Under the pieces are notes generated by a model. That model saw only the letters and a list, made by a program, of their open reading frames with translations, had not been told where the DNA came from and ran no database searches. DNA of 64,000 nucleotides, taken from JAADHX01 sp964569385. GTDB taxonomy: Bacteria; Actinomycetota; Acidimicrobiia; Acidimicrobiales; Poriferisodalaceae. The stretch spans positions 20,933-84,932 of the forward strand of contig CAZMUM010000021.1 of the NCBI GenBank assembly GCA_964569385.1, given 5' to 3'. The number at the start of each line of letters is the position of its first letter. Within the stretch, counting starts at the first letter, position 1. The translations under genes and the position numbers were made by a program. This document shows positions 17,745-25,950 of the stretch, piece by piece.

Positions 17745-18902
17745 ATGGATCACGACCCCGATAACAAAGGACCGTTGGTGTCGGTGGTACTGCCATGTCT
17801 AAATGAGGCCGAATCAGTTGCTGGAACCGTCGTTGAGGCACTGGCCGGTCTTAGCAAGGCTGGAATTTCGGGCGAAGTAATTGTTGTCGATAATGGATCC
17901 CATGACGGGTCACCTGAATTGGCCCGCGACGCAGGCGCTCGAGTGGTTCATGAATCGGTGCCGGGATACGGCGCTGCACTTCGTCGCGGCATAGGCGAAG
18001 CAAAGGGTCAAATTGGGGTGATGGCCGATGCTGACCTTACCTATGACCTCAACAACGTCGGTGTTCTTCTCGCCAAGATCGAAGCGGGATCCGATTTGGT
18101 GATCGCGTCGCGACTTGACGGAGCCAACTTGGGCACGATGCCGTTGACTCATCGATTGATCGGTACCCCTGCTATCAGTTTCATCTTGCGTCGCCTCACC
18201 GCCGATGAGGTGAGGATTCGTGACAGCCAGTCTGGGTATCGCGCCTTCAAACTCGACCGTGTACGCGAATTGGAGCTACAGACAAACGGCATGGAGTTTG
18301 CCTCTGAAATGCTTCTTCGAGCGGGCGAGACCGGCCTTGTAATCGACGAAGTGCGTCTGCCGTACAGGGCTAGAGTGGGGGAGTCGAAGCTCAATCCGAT
18401 GACCGACGGAGTCCGTCATCTAAAGCTACTCACGCTTTTGGCTCCCAAACTTGCCCTGTTGTGGCCGGGCGTCGCTACGGGAGTTTTGGGTCTTGTGTTG
18501 ACTGGGGCATCGCTGCTCCAGCCCGATGGGCTCACCCTTGGTGAGGCTCGTTGGCAGCCGGTGTTCTTCGCTCCGATCTTGTTGGTGGTGGCATCGTTGC
18601 TGTTGGTCAGTTACTTGGTTCTTGGTGTCGCGAGCCCATTAACGGATAAGCCAGGTGCCAGCCCTCGTGTGTTGCGAATCAGGCTGGCCAATATTGGTGT
18701 TGGGCTCATTACAAGCGGCGTGGCCCTAAATGGTGTGTTGTTCGTTCGCTGGGCCTCTGGAGCCGACGCGTGGTCGCGAAACCTTGCGCTGGCCGGTATG
18801 GCTCAGGGTTTAACCCTGTCGGGCGCAGTGTGGGCTATGAGCGCATTCTTGTATTGGCTTCTTCAGCGCCAGAGCGAATACAGGGCTTACGTCGCGCAAT
18901 AG
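17745..18902 (+). CDS. Family 2 glycosyltransferase with C-terminal membrane domain (polyprenyl-phosphate sugar synthase type)
   Basis: Residues 10-230 form a GT-A fold domain of the dolichyl-phosphate mannose synthase type, with 'SVVLPCLNEAESV' near the N-terminus, 'VIVVDNGSHDGS', the metal-binding 'MADADLTYD' (DxD-like) and an 'RDSQSGYRAF' segment. The remaining 150 residues hold about four transmembrane helices. Such enzymes make a lipid-linked monosaccharide or glucosylate a polyprenyl carrier for later surface glycosylation. I chose the ATG at 17745. An in-frame TTG 12 codons upstream is less likely because the domain begins right after the ATG. Confidence 0.85.
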   Translation: MDHDPDNKGPLVSVVLPCLNEAESVAGTVVEALAGLSKAGISGEVIVVDNGSHDGSPELARDAGARVVHESVPGYGAALRRGIGEAKGQIGVMADADLTYDLNNVGVLLAKIEAGSDLVIASRLDGANLGTMPLTHRLIGTPAISFILRRLTADEVRIRDSQSGYRAFKLDRVRELELQTNGMEFASEMLLRAGETGLVIDEVRLPYRARVGESKLNPMTDGVRHLKLLTLLAPKLALLWPGVATGVLGLVLTGASLLQPDGLTLGEARWQPVFFAPILLVVASLLLVSYLVLGVASPLTDKPGASPRVLRIRLANIGVGLITSGVALNGVLFVRWASGADAWSRNLALAGMAQGLTLSGAVWAMSAFLYWLLQRQSEYRAYVAQ

Positions 18903-19346
18903 GCAGCTGCCTGGCGTGGCCGGGCGCTTGGGTCTGACCGTGAAATCCAAGCCGGTATCGGCCAGTTACTCCCGGGTCGCCTCGACACCTTCGTCTGTTG
19001 CCGAAGCCAGCACTAATGTCGAACCGTTCTCGTGGCAGCAGTGGCAGCGGCTGGCTCGCAGCATCTGCCCCAAGATCGAGATGTACGTCAGGCCGGTGAG
19101 CCGAAGATTGGCGGGTACCAGATTGCCGTTGTCTCGTAAGTACTCACGATCGCCACAAGCAACCTCTGTCACTCTATGTGATCACGGCGGAGAGGTGGGC
19201 AGACCTCGCCGAAGAAATCCGTGCTTGGTGGTCTCCTGGGGTGGCCGGCCGTCGTTAACTGTGATGAGAAAGAAAACGACCGTTACGTATTCGACCTCAA
19301 CCTGGTCGCCGGGCGGTGCTGAACGGTTCCAACAAAGGGAGTGCAC
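18903..19346. other. Intergenic region with a possible small Cys/His-rich minus-strand ORF
   Basis: This 444-bp stretch has no convincing gene. A 68-codon minus-strand frame (18966-19172, GTG start, no clear Shine-Dalgarno) encodes a peptide with a compact 'CHCCHENG' cluster that could bind metal. A 144-codon plus-strand frame over the same region has Arg/Ser-rich shadow-like composition and runs into the next gene. Neither is supported well enough to call as a gene. Confidence 0.3.
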
Positions 19347-19949
19347 ATGAGACTTAAGGGTCCGATGACGATAGTAAAGACGATTCTTGCATCGATGGTG
19401 TTGGTAGTGACGATCGGGGTAGTGGCTGCTTCGGCCAACACGACATACACCTTCAACACTGACGAAGCCAAGACCGAGTTCCTCGCCGGACAGCTGACGT
19501 CAACCGAATCGAGTGCTCCGGTTCCTGTTCTACTTGCTGCTTCGGCAGCGGCGGCGACGGATACCGAAGTGGCTGGAGTGGTACGTGACGTTGCGACTGC
19601 ACCTCCGGCCGCATCGTTAGGACAGGCCGCGGCGGTGGACTCGACAACCACGTCAACTTCCACGAGCTCGACCTCTACAACGTCGACTTCTTCAACGTCG
19701 ACTTCGGTCGTGACCACGACGTCGGGTCCAGCTGCGATTGCCGATGAAACTTCTGTCGGCCATGATGACGATTCGAGCGATGACGATTCGAGCGATGACG
19801 ATTCGAGCGATGACGATTCGAGCGATGACGATTCGANNNNNNNNNNNNNNNNNNNNNNNNNNNNNNNNNNNNNNNNNNNNNNNNNNNNNNNNNNNNNNNN
19901 NNNNNNNNNNNNNNNNNNNNNNNNNNNNNNNNNNNNCGATGACGACTAG
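19347..19949 (+). CDS. Secreted Thr/Ser-rich protein with Asp-Asp-Asp-Ser-Ser repeats, interrupted by an assembly gap
   Basis: The ATG at 19347 follows AAAGGGA by 6 bases. The product has a signal peptide (about 1-31, ending near 'AASANTT'), an Ala-rich segment, a Thr/Ser tract, then a pentad repeat of D-D-D-S-S that runs into 100 N. After the gap the same frame resumes as D-D-D and stops at 19947-19949. The codon phase on both sides agrees, so the gap probably holds more copies of the 15-base unit. True length is unknown. Such acidic, Ser-rich secreted tracts could bind calcium or act as a spacer, but no domain is recognised. Confidence 0.7.
   Translation: MRLKGPMTIVKTILASMVLVVTIGVVAASANTTYTFNTDEAKTEFLAGQLTSTESSAPVPVLLAASAAAATDTEVAGVVRDVATAPPAASLGQAAAVDSTTTSTSTSSTSTTSTSSTSTSVVTTTSGPAAIADETSVGHDDDSSDDDSSDDDSSDDDSSDDDSXXXXXXXXXXXXXXXXXXXXXXXXXXXXXXXXXXDDD
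19764..19836 (+). repeat. 15-bp coding tandem repeat entering the assembly gap
   Basis: The unit GATGACGATTCGAGC is present in 4.9 perfect copies before the N run. Perfect identity between copies suggests recent expansion or active homogenisation and explains why assembly broke here. Confidence 0.95.
19837..19936. other. Assembly gap (100 N)
   Basis: Exactly 100 undetermined bases, a conventional scaffold-gap length, inside the pentad-repeat gene. The real size is unknown. Confidence 0.98.
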
Positions 19950-20162
19950 AACCTAAAGTTGTTTCGGGCGCCTCTGGCGGTCGAATTCTGGCAGTCCGAG
20001 TCGATCGAAGTTACTGATCGCAGTGTCCAACGACGGCGGCGACGCTGAAGCACACTGCAATATTTGCACGACTTCTCCTGAACATTCCTCCCGAAGACTT
20101 TGCTCTCGTCGGTGATCTGGCATCGTGACAGATATAGATCGACCGAACTCGAGTGACCTGAG

Positions 20163-21311
20163 ATGACGATGGATCGTGACCAACTGCGTGTGCTCGCCTT
20201 CTGCGACTACTTTGCCGATCCGATGGTCGGCGGAGCCGAGCGGGTCACGGCTGAGGTACTGGGAAGAATTGCTCAAGCCGAGCCGGTCGAGATTGTGCTC
20301 GTCAGTGGGGTCGGGCGTGGCCTTCGGAAACCGAGTCTGGCGAAAGTTCAAGTTGTCCATAGTCGTGGCCTCGACCTGACGCGTGTCGTCGGGGCACAGC
20401 TGCTCGTAGCGCCTCTACTGGTTTGGCACGGCTTCAAACAGTCAAAAAAGCTGCATCCTCATGTCATCTATTCGGCCAGCACTCATTTCTTCGGAACGCT
20501 GGTAGCGGCGTTTGTGGCCACGGTAACGCGCAAGCCACTTGTTGTTACCGCCCACCTCGGCGACGTTGAATCTTTGGGGCGATACACCCGCCTCGCGGCG
20601 AGGGCATACGAACAAACGATTGGGCGGCTATTGCTCAGCCGAGCAGAGCGGGTCATTGCTGTATCAGAGTCGGTTCGAGAACATCTGGTGAGCGTCGGTG
20701 CTGACCCGAACAAAATCAGTGTGGTCGAGAACGGTGTCGACACCGCGATGTTTGCGCCGTCGGCGGACGGCACCGATCAATCTGATCGAACATGCGATGT
20801 TGTAGTTGTCGGGCGCCTCATCGCTAACAAAGGCACCCTTGACGTAGCCGAGGCTCTTCAGTTCGTCACTAGCGATGTAGTCGTAAACTTCATCGGTAGT
20901 GGACCGCTTACTTCGGCCCTGAGTGACAAGGCCACGATCGACCGACGCATCAGGCTTGCAGGCCACAGCGATGATGTTGCGTCAGAATTGGCTACAGCTC
21001 CGATCTTTGTTCGATACTCAACAACTGAGGGCCGCTCGTTGGCGCTGCTCGAAGCAATGGCGAGTGGGTGTGCGGTCATTGTCTCCGACATCGCTGCCAA
21101 CCGAGATTTGGTGGATCACGAACGCAACGGCCTCGTTATTCCCTTGAGCGAGCCGGAACGACTGGCGGCGGCGATCGATCTTCTCGTCACCGATGCTCAA
21201 CTTCGGTACGAGCTCGGACGCGCAGCTCGCGCCGATGTCGATCAACTCGATTGGGATTCGGTGGCGCTGAGGACCCATAAGGTCATTAGCGACGCCGCCG
21301 ACTGGTCGTAG
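20163..21311 (+). CDS. Family 4 glycosyltransferase
   Basis: The 382-residue protein is a GT-B fold enzyme. The N-terminal half has the 'GGAERVTAEVL' acceptor-side loop. The C-terminal half has 'VVVGRLIANKGTLDV' and the donor-binding E-x7-E region in 'STTEGRSLALLEAMASGCAVI', the hallmark of GT4. It has no membrane segment and should act at the inner membrane surface during polysaccharide or glycolipid assembly. It begins an operon in which the next start codon (GTG, 21314) lies two bases after its stop. An ATG two codons downstream (20169) is an equally possible start. Confidence 0.88.
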   Translation: MTMDRDQLRVLAFCDYFADPMVGGAERVTAEVLGRIAQAEPVEIVLVSGVGRGLRKPSLAKVQVVHSRGLDLTRVVGAQLLVAPLLVWHGFKQSKKLHPHVIYSASTHFFGTLVAAFVATVTRKPLVVTAHLGDVESLGRYTRLAARAYEQTIGRLLLSRAERVIAVSESVREHLVSVGADPNKISVVENGVDTAMFAPSADGTDQSDRTCDVVVVGRLIANKGTLDVAEALQFVTSDVVVNFIGSGPLTSALSDKATIDRRIRLAGHSDDVASELATAPIFVRYSTTEGRSLALLEAMASGCAVIVSDIAANRDLVDHERNGLVIPLSEPERLAAAIDLLVTDAQLRYELGRAARADVDQLDWDSVALRTHKVISDAADWS

Positions 21312-21313
21312 TT

Positions 21314-22321
21314 GTGAGTGTTCGAATCGGAGTCATCGGCGCCGGGTGGGTGAGCGCGTCTCGCCACCAGCCGGCGATCAAACGCGCCGATGCGGCCGAA
21401 CTAGTCGCGGTGTACGACCGAAACCCCGACAAGACGTCAACCAAAGACGGCAACGCCGTCTGGACCTCAGACATCGACGAACTCTACGGCCTGGGGCTAG
21501 ATGCGGTTTCTATTTGTACGCCACCGGACTCGCATTACGACCTAACGATCGACGCGTTAGGGCGCGGCGTCCACGTGTTCTGCGAGAAACCTATGGCCAT
21601 GAACATCGGCGAGGCCGAAGCCATGGTCACCGCTGCAGCCGAGGCCGATCGGCTGCTCTGCGTGTCGCACAATTTCTTGTGGTCATCGGCCATGGTCAAG
21701 GCTCGAAAGGCCATTGACGCGGCCGGCCAGTTGCTTTATGTCTCGGCGACTCAGTTGAGCAGCGACAATCGTCGATTGCCGCGATGGTTTTCAGACCTTC
21801 CCGGAGGTCTCTTGTTCGACGAAATACCGCACATCCTCTACATCTTCAACGATCTACTTGGGCCAGATTTATCCATCGACGATGTGCGCCCTCACTGGGC
21901 CGATCGAATCTCCGAGCCACAATCATGCTCGATCATTATGAGTGGTTCAAAGGGCACCGGCCACGTGAACATCGTGTTTGGGGCTCCGGTCTCGGAATGG
22001 CATGTCACATCGGTTTCGGAGCGCTCAGTCGTGGACGTGGACCTATTTCGCGACGTGATGATCTCGACAGGATCCGATGGCGAACACAAAGCCAGAGATG
22101 TGTTGGCTACCTCGCTGCGCGTTACCGGCGGTCATCTGCTCGGGTTTGCCGCATCGGGGGCGCGCCTCGCCATGGGTCGTCAGTACTGGGGCCATGACAC
22201 CTTGTTGGCAAGCTTTGTCGACGCAATTGAATCTGGAAGACCCTCGCCCGTGTCGACCCAGAGCGCCCTGGCCGTGGTTAGAGCCTCCGACCAAGTCGTC
22301 AACGGTCTAGTCCGTGACTGA
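21314..22321 (+). CDS. Gfo/Idh/MocA-family NAD(P)-dependent sugar oxidoreductase
   Basis: The 335-residue protein opens with a Rossmann motif 'IGVIGAGWVSASRH' and has the family 'CEKPMAMN' catalytic lysine segment near residue 95, followed by the C-terminal alpha/beta dimerisation domain with 'DEIPHILYIF'. The family oxidises or reduces sugars and sugar nucleotides. Its place between a GT4 and a membrane glycosyltransferase-like gene suggests that it modifies a nucleotide sugar for surface glycans. It overlaps the next gene by 8 bases (GTG at 22314). The substrate is unknown. Confidence 0.88.
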   Translation: MSVRIGVIGAGWVSASRHQPAIKRADAAELVAVYDRNPDKTSTKDGNAVWTSDIDELYGLGLDAVSICTPPDSHYDLTIDALGRGVHVFCEKPMAMNIGEAEAMVTAAAEADRLLCVSHNFLWSSAMVKARKAIDAAGQLLYVSATQLSSDNRRLPRWFSDLPGGLLFDEIPHILYIFNDLLGPDLSIDDVRPHWADRISEPQSCSIIMSGSKGTGHVNIVFGAPVSEWHVTSVSERSVVDVDLFRDVMISTGSDGEHKARDVLATSLRVTGGHLLGFAASGARLAMGRQYWGHDTLLASFVDAIESGRPSPVSTQSALAVVRASDQVVNGLVRD

Positions 22322-23828
22322 GCTGTTCTTATCGCGAGGTTCGCAGAGGCTTCTATTCGGTGGTGTGGTCGGTGCCATGGTGATAGTCCGCTTCGTTGTT
22401 TATAGCAGCGGGGGCGCGCCGCCAACCGTCGATGCTGGCAACTGGCTGGCGTTCGGCGACTCGCTGTTGGGCGATGGCATACGCGACTCCTCGATCGCGT
22501 ACCCACCGGTGGTTCCGTTGCTAACGAAGGCAGCGGTTGCCATGTTTGGGTTGACGGTCGGTGTGTCGTTGTTAGCTGCGATTGCGACAGCAGCGCCGGC
22601 GGTGGGGTTGTTCCACACCCTAGGGGCGTTCGGAATTGGACGACTCCGGTTAGTGCCGACGCTGCTGCTGTTGTGTGTTGGATCGATTAGCGAAGCCGCC
22701 GCGTGGGGCGGGTTCCCGCAACTGTTGGCGATGGGTGTTCTTCCCGTGGGGGTGCTCCTGGGTCATAGATTGGTGGTTGGCCCAAGCCGCCGAACTGCGG
22801 TCTCGTTCGGGTTGGCGCTTATGGCCTCGTTCGCCATCTCGCACTTCGTGTCGGCCATCCTGGTGTTGGCGGTGGCGCTGCTTGTCATCCACCACTTGAT
22901 CCGAGCCTGGTCGGTTGGTTGGGTGACGGCCATGGCAAAACACGCCATCTGGGTCTTGCTGCCGCTGGTATGGCTCATCCCCATCTACTGGAATCTGATC
23001 GATGCGATCTTGCTCAACCCAAACGAGTTTGGCGATCTCGACAACGTCACCTTCAGCAACCTCTTCAACCGCCTCGAGCACATCTACTCCGATGCGCCGA
23101 TTATGTGGCGGCTGATGGTTCCTCTAACGATAGTTACCCCGTGGTTATCGTGGCGAAATCGGGCTAGCGCCCAGATGTACGTCTTTTCGTCGTTGTACTT
23201 CGCTACCGGGTTGCTGCTGGTTGTCACTCGCGAGAGCCGGTATCTGTATCTGCTCCCAATGTTGGCGATGCTTGCATCGTCGGTCTGGTTGGCCGAAACC
23301 GAATCGCGTTATGAAGGCGCTACTTCCAAACTCTCCGCTCGACAAGTTCGGCTCGTGGTCGCATTCGTCGTGATTGTGCTTTTCGGCCAGGCTTTCGGCG
23401 GTATCCGCCAGCTCGATAATCAACGAGACTTCTACGCGGTGATGCGGCCACCATTGATCGACGCCATCGAGGCCGCGGATGATCTTGCTGGGCCCGGTGA
23501 GGTAATTGCTGTTCCGTCAGTTCGTGGAGCGCCCATTGGGTGGTGGGTCGAAGCGTTAAGCAACAATCAGGTGCTCTATGGTTCGCCGTTGCGGTGGCTA
23601 AACTTCGCCGACGAGGTCGACCGGGCTGGCCGCGCCAACGAGATTTTTCAGGCCGACTTTCCCAACTCTGAGTCTCTCGAACTCCTTCGGGAGGCCGATG
23701 TGTCGGTGGTTCTGGTGCCAAGAACTTGGACCTGGTTCGACCATGATCGCGTATTAACCTGGGCCGCAACCAATGACATCGAAGTGGAGTTGATCAACGG
23801 CGACGCAGTGGTGTTGTCGGTCGGTTAG
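22314..23828 (+). CDS. Polytopic membrane protein, probable GT-C-type glycosyltransferase
   Basis: The 504-residue protein has about ten transmembrane helices, a first extracytoplasmic loop with 'TVDAGNW' (an Asp in the position expected for a GT-C catalytic acid) and a hydrophilic C-terminal domain of about 110 residues. It is coupled to the oxidoreductase gene and overlaps the opposite gene by 4 bp at its 3' end. Context (GT4, sugar oxidoreductase) supports transfer of a sugar from a lipid carrier outside the membrane. No family can be named with certainty, and a non-catalytic membrane role remains possible. Confidence 0.65.
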   Translation: MTELFLSRGSQRLLFGGVVGAMVIVRFVVYSSGGAPPTVDAGNWLAFGDSLLGDGIRDSSIAYPPVVPLLTKAAVAMFGLTVGVSLLAAIATAAPAVGLFHTLGAFGIGRLRLVPTLLLLCVGSISEAAAWGGFPQLLAMGVLPVGVLLGHRLVVGPSRRTAVSFGLALMASFAISHFVSAILVLAVALLVIHHLIRAWSVGWVTAMAKHAIWVLLPLVWLIPIYWNLIDAILLNPNEFGDLDNVTFSNLFNRLEHIYSDAPIMWRLMVPLTIVTPWLSWRNRASAQMYVFSSLYFATGLLLVVTRESRYLYLLPMLAMLASSVWLAETESRYEGATSKLSARQVRLVVAFVVIVLFGQAFGGIRQLDNQRDFYAVMRPPLIDAIEAADDLAGPGEVIAVPSVRGAPIGWWVEALSNNQVLYGSPLRWLNFADEVDRAGRANEIFQADFPNSESLELLREADVSVVLVPRTWTWFDHDRVLTWAATNDIEVELINGDAVVLSVG

Positions 23829-24625
23829 GCCGAGCTGGACTTCCGACGCAAAATGACAGCGATGGCTCCGAGTCCGGCCACGATAACCGCAGTCACGATC
23901 CAGATGACAACCGATGTTGACCCTGCGCCGTTGGTATTGGCCGCGGCAGATGCTTGTTGGGAGCTAGCAGGGTCTGTGTCTTGAGTGTTGGCGAGGTCGT
24001 CTGCGGCCACCTCTCCGATGGCGTCACCCGGTGCAGCATCGGAAAAACTCTCGGCGCCATCAGACACTGCTGTGTCCGACGTTGGTGCTGGTTCCACGCC
24101 ATCGGGGGCAACAGTGGGTTCGTCACTGGGCTCGACGGGCGGGGCCGTGGTCGCGACGGTGGTTGTTTGTAACTCGGTGACGTTGCCGATGATGTCGAAT
24201 CGTTTCTCGAGGCTTACTAACGCTCCGTCTTCGGTCAGCCCCGAGATTTCGGTGCGATACTCGGCCGTGACCATTTCGGATGGCAGCTTGAAGCTGTGCT
24301 CGATACTGCCATCGGCCTCGGTTGTGAGTTGTTCACGCATGAGCACCGCGCCTGTGTCGGCGTTAGTCAGCTCGAACTCGACACTGGCTAGGGCCCCAAA
24401 AACGTCAGCGAATACTGTGACGTCAGCGCCAGGAGCCAAAGCAGAGGCGGAGAAGCCGAGCTCGCCATCGACAATGGACTCATAGGCGCTCTCCTCGCTG
24501 TTGGCGGGAGGAGCAACAAGCATCGACGCAATGGCCGCCGCTAGTGATGCCACAAGAATCAGCTGCGCCGACCGGGGGAGTAGGTGTCGTTTGTTAGTCA
24601 TGCCTTTGTTTGCGGCTGCACCCAC
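23825..24625 (-). CDS. Surface protein with signal peptide, beta-type ectodomain and C-terminal membrane anchor
   Basis: The 266-residue protein has a signal peptide (about 12-45), an extracellular domain of about 100 residues with beta-strand patterning (it resembles a macroglobulin/Ig-like fold, 'ALAPGADVTVFADVFGAL'), an acidic Ala/Thr/Ser/Pro stalk, and a C-terminal transmembrane helix followed by 'RRKSSSA'. The GTG at 24625 is favoured because AGGAA lies 5-6 bases upstream. An ATG at 24601 has no usable spacing. The topology is that of a type I surface protein without an LPxTG motif. Function unknown. Confidence 0.7.
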   Translation of the reverse strand: MGAAANKGMTNKRHLLPRSAQLILVASLAAAIASMLVAPPANSEESAYESIVDGELGFSASALAPGADVTVFADVFGALASVEFELTNADTGAVLMREQLTTEADGSIEHSFKLPSEMVTAEYRTEISGLTEDGALVSLEKRFDIIGNVTELQTTTVATTAPPVEPSDEPTVAPDGVEPAPTSDTAVSDGAESFSDAAPGDAIGEVAADDLANTQDTDPASSQQASAAANTNGAGSTSVVIWIVTAVIVAGLGAIAVILRRKSSSA

Positions 24626-24827
24626 AATTGTTCCTGCGCTTTCCTAACCGTTGATCGCCAGATTGTTTCGCCAGGCCTACCGTTTGAATCGACCTCGATG
24701 GACCGTCCGTGAGAGTTTGATACATATTTCTACCGCGATCACCACCCACTGTGGTATTCATAACACTACGTACGGGCACGTAGACACTAGGCTAGTGGCC
24801 GTGAAATCAAACGACAGGGCGAGAATT

Positions 24828-25820
24828 ATGACGATGGTGGTTCCTACGACAAGAGGTGTTGTCGAAGCGCCGGTTGCTCCCAACTCGGGCCCACGGCTGC
24901 TGGTGTGGTTGGCCGTCGTGTTCGTGGCCGCCATGGCCATGACCATTATTAACACCACCCCGTCTGGTGGAGTATATGAACCTCATCAAACCGACGACCC
25001 GACTGCTGGTTTCGGCGGGAGCCCGTCTCAAAGTGGCTATTGGATGATTGGACGCGACGGCAGTGTTACTGCCTTTGGCGATTCGCAGCACTTTGGTGAC
25101 GTAGTTACCGCGCTCGGCAACGCCGCGCCTTCTCCAGTTGTGGCCATGACGGCCACTCCCAGTGGTCTGGGGTACCTAATTCTGGCCGAGGATGGCGAAC
25201 TCTATTTCTTTGGCGACGCAGCCGACGCTGGATCGATCAAAGGCCAACTAGGTGCAGGCGAGATCGCTGCGGCCGTATCGGTGACACCGTCGGGCAACGG
25301 ATACTGGGTCTTCACCGATCGAGGCAAGGCCGTGGCCTTTGGCGACGCCAAACATTTCGGAGATGTCAGCCATTTGACGCTCGCCGGCCCCATCGTGAGT
25401 TCCGTCGCCACGCCGTCGGGCAACGGCTACTACATGCTGGGGTCCGACGGAGGTGTATTTGCCTTTGGAGACGCAGCCTTTAGCGGCTCGATCCCTCAGG
25501 TACTGCCTGGCGTTACTCTCAACTGCGAAATTGTTGGGCTTGTACCGACACCATCTGGCAACGGCTACTGGCTGGTCGCTTGTGACGGAGGTGTATTTGC
25601 CTTTGGCGATGCCGGGTTCGTGGGATCACTCCCTGGAGTACTTGGTGGTGCAACCCTTGTCGCCGAAATCAATGGCATGGTGGCGTACGGTAACGGTTAC
25701 CTGATGGTGGCATTCGATGGTGGTGTATTCAACTTCGCTACCGACCTGGAGTTCCTCGGCAGCCTCGGTGGCCAGCCCATCCCGGCCCCGATAGTCGGCG
25801 TGGTTCCGCGCTCTAGGTAG
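24828..25820 (+). CDS. Membrane-anchored GYW/FAFGDA-repeat protein (probable beta-propeller)
   Basis: A signal-anchor helix (about 25-45 from this start) precedes six or seven repeats of about 45 residues with the consensus 'TPSGNGYWLVxxDGGVFAFGDAxFxGS'. Repeats of this kind are widespread in Acidimicrobiia and related actinobacteria, often fused to proteases or peptidoglycan enzymes, and the length and Gly/aromatic spacing suggest a propeller. The start is uncertain. The ATG at 24828 follows AGGG at about 9 bases, a GTG at 24801 is possible, and the frame is open back to 24651. The same repeat occurs at the end of the window fused to trypsin. The molecular role is unknown. Confidence 0.75.
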   Translation: MTMVVPTTRGVVEAPVAPNSGPRLLVWLAVVFVAAMAMTIINTTPSGGVYEPHQTDDPTAGFGGSPSQSGYWMIGRDGSVTAFGDSQHFGDVVTALGNAAPSPVVAMTATPSGLGYLILAEDGELYFFGDAADAGSIKGQLGAGEIAAAVSVTPSGNGYWVFTDRGKAVAFGDAKHFGDVSHLTLAGPIVSSVATPSGNGYYMLGSDGGVFAFGDAAFSGSIPQVLPGVTLNCEIVGLVPTPSGNGYWLVACDGGVFAFGDAGFVGSLPGVLGGATLVAEINGMVAYGNGYLMVAFDGGVFNFATDLEFLGSLGGQPIPAPIVGVVPRSR

Positions 25821-25887
25821 CTGCAGCCCCAACGGGGCCGACGCAGGATCCTCGACCTAACTCGGTCGGCTTTGGTGCGTGATCAAA

Positions 25888-25938
25888 GTTACGGGCTGGG
25901 GCCAGGCCGGGCGAATGGAACCGGCCCCAGCCCATAAC
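25888..25938. terminator. Bidirectional terminator hairpin between convergent genes
   Basis: Arms 25888-25903 and 25923-25938 pair over 16 positions with one mismatch, around GGGCTGGGGCC/GGCCCCAGCCC, with a 19-base loop that can form a second small hairpin. It sits between the GYW-repeat gene and the anti-sigma-like gene and could serve both. Confidence 0.8.
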
Positions 25939-25950
25939 TAGGTCTTCGAC

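Noticed and set aside
18966..19172. 68-codon minus-strand frame with a Cys/His cluster
   Set aside because: No Shine-Dalgarno and no homologue recognised. The CHCCHENG cluster is suggestive but not enough for a gene call.
18916..19350. 144-codon plus-strand open frame
   Set aside because: Arg/Ser-rich composition typical of a shadow frame, and its end overlaps the well-supported start of the next gene.
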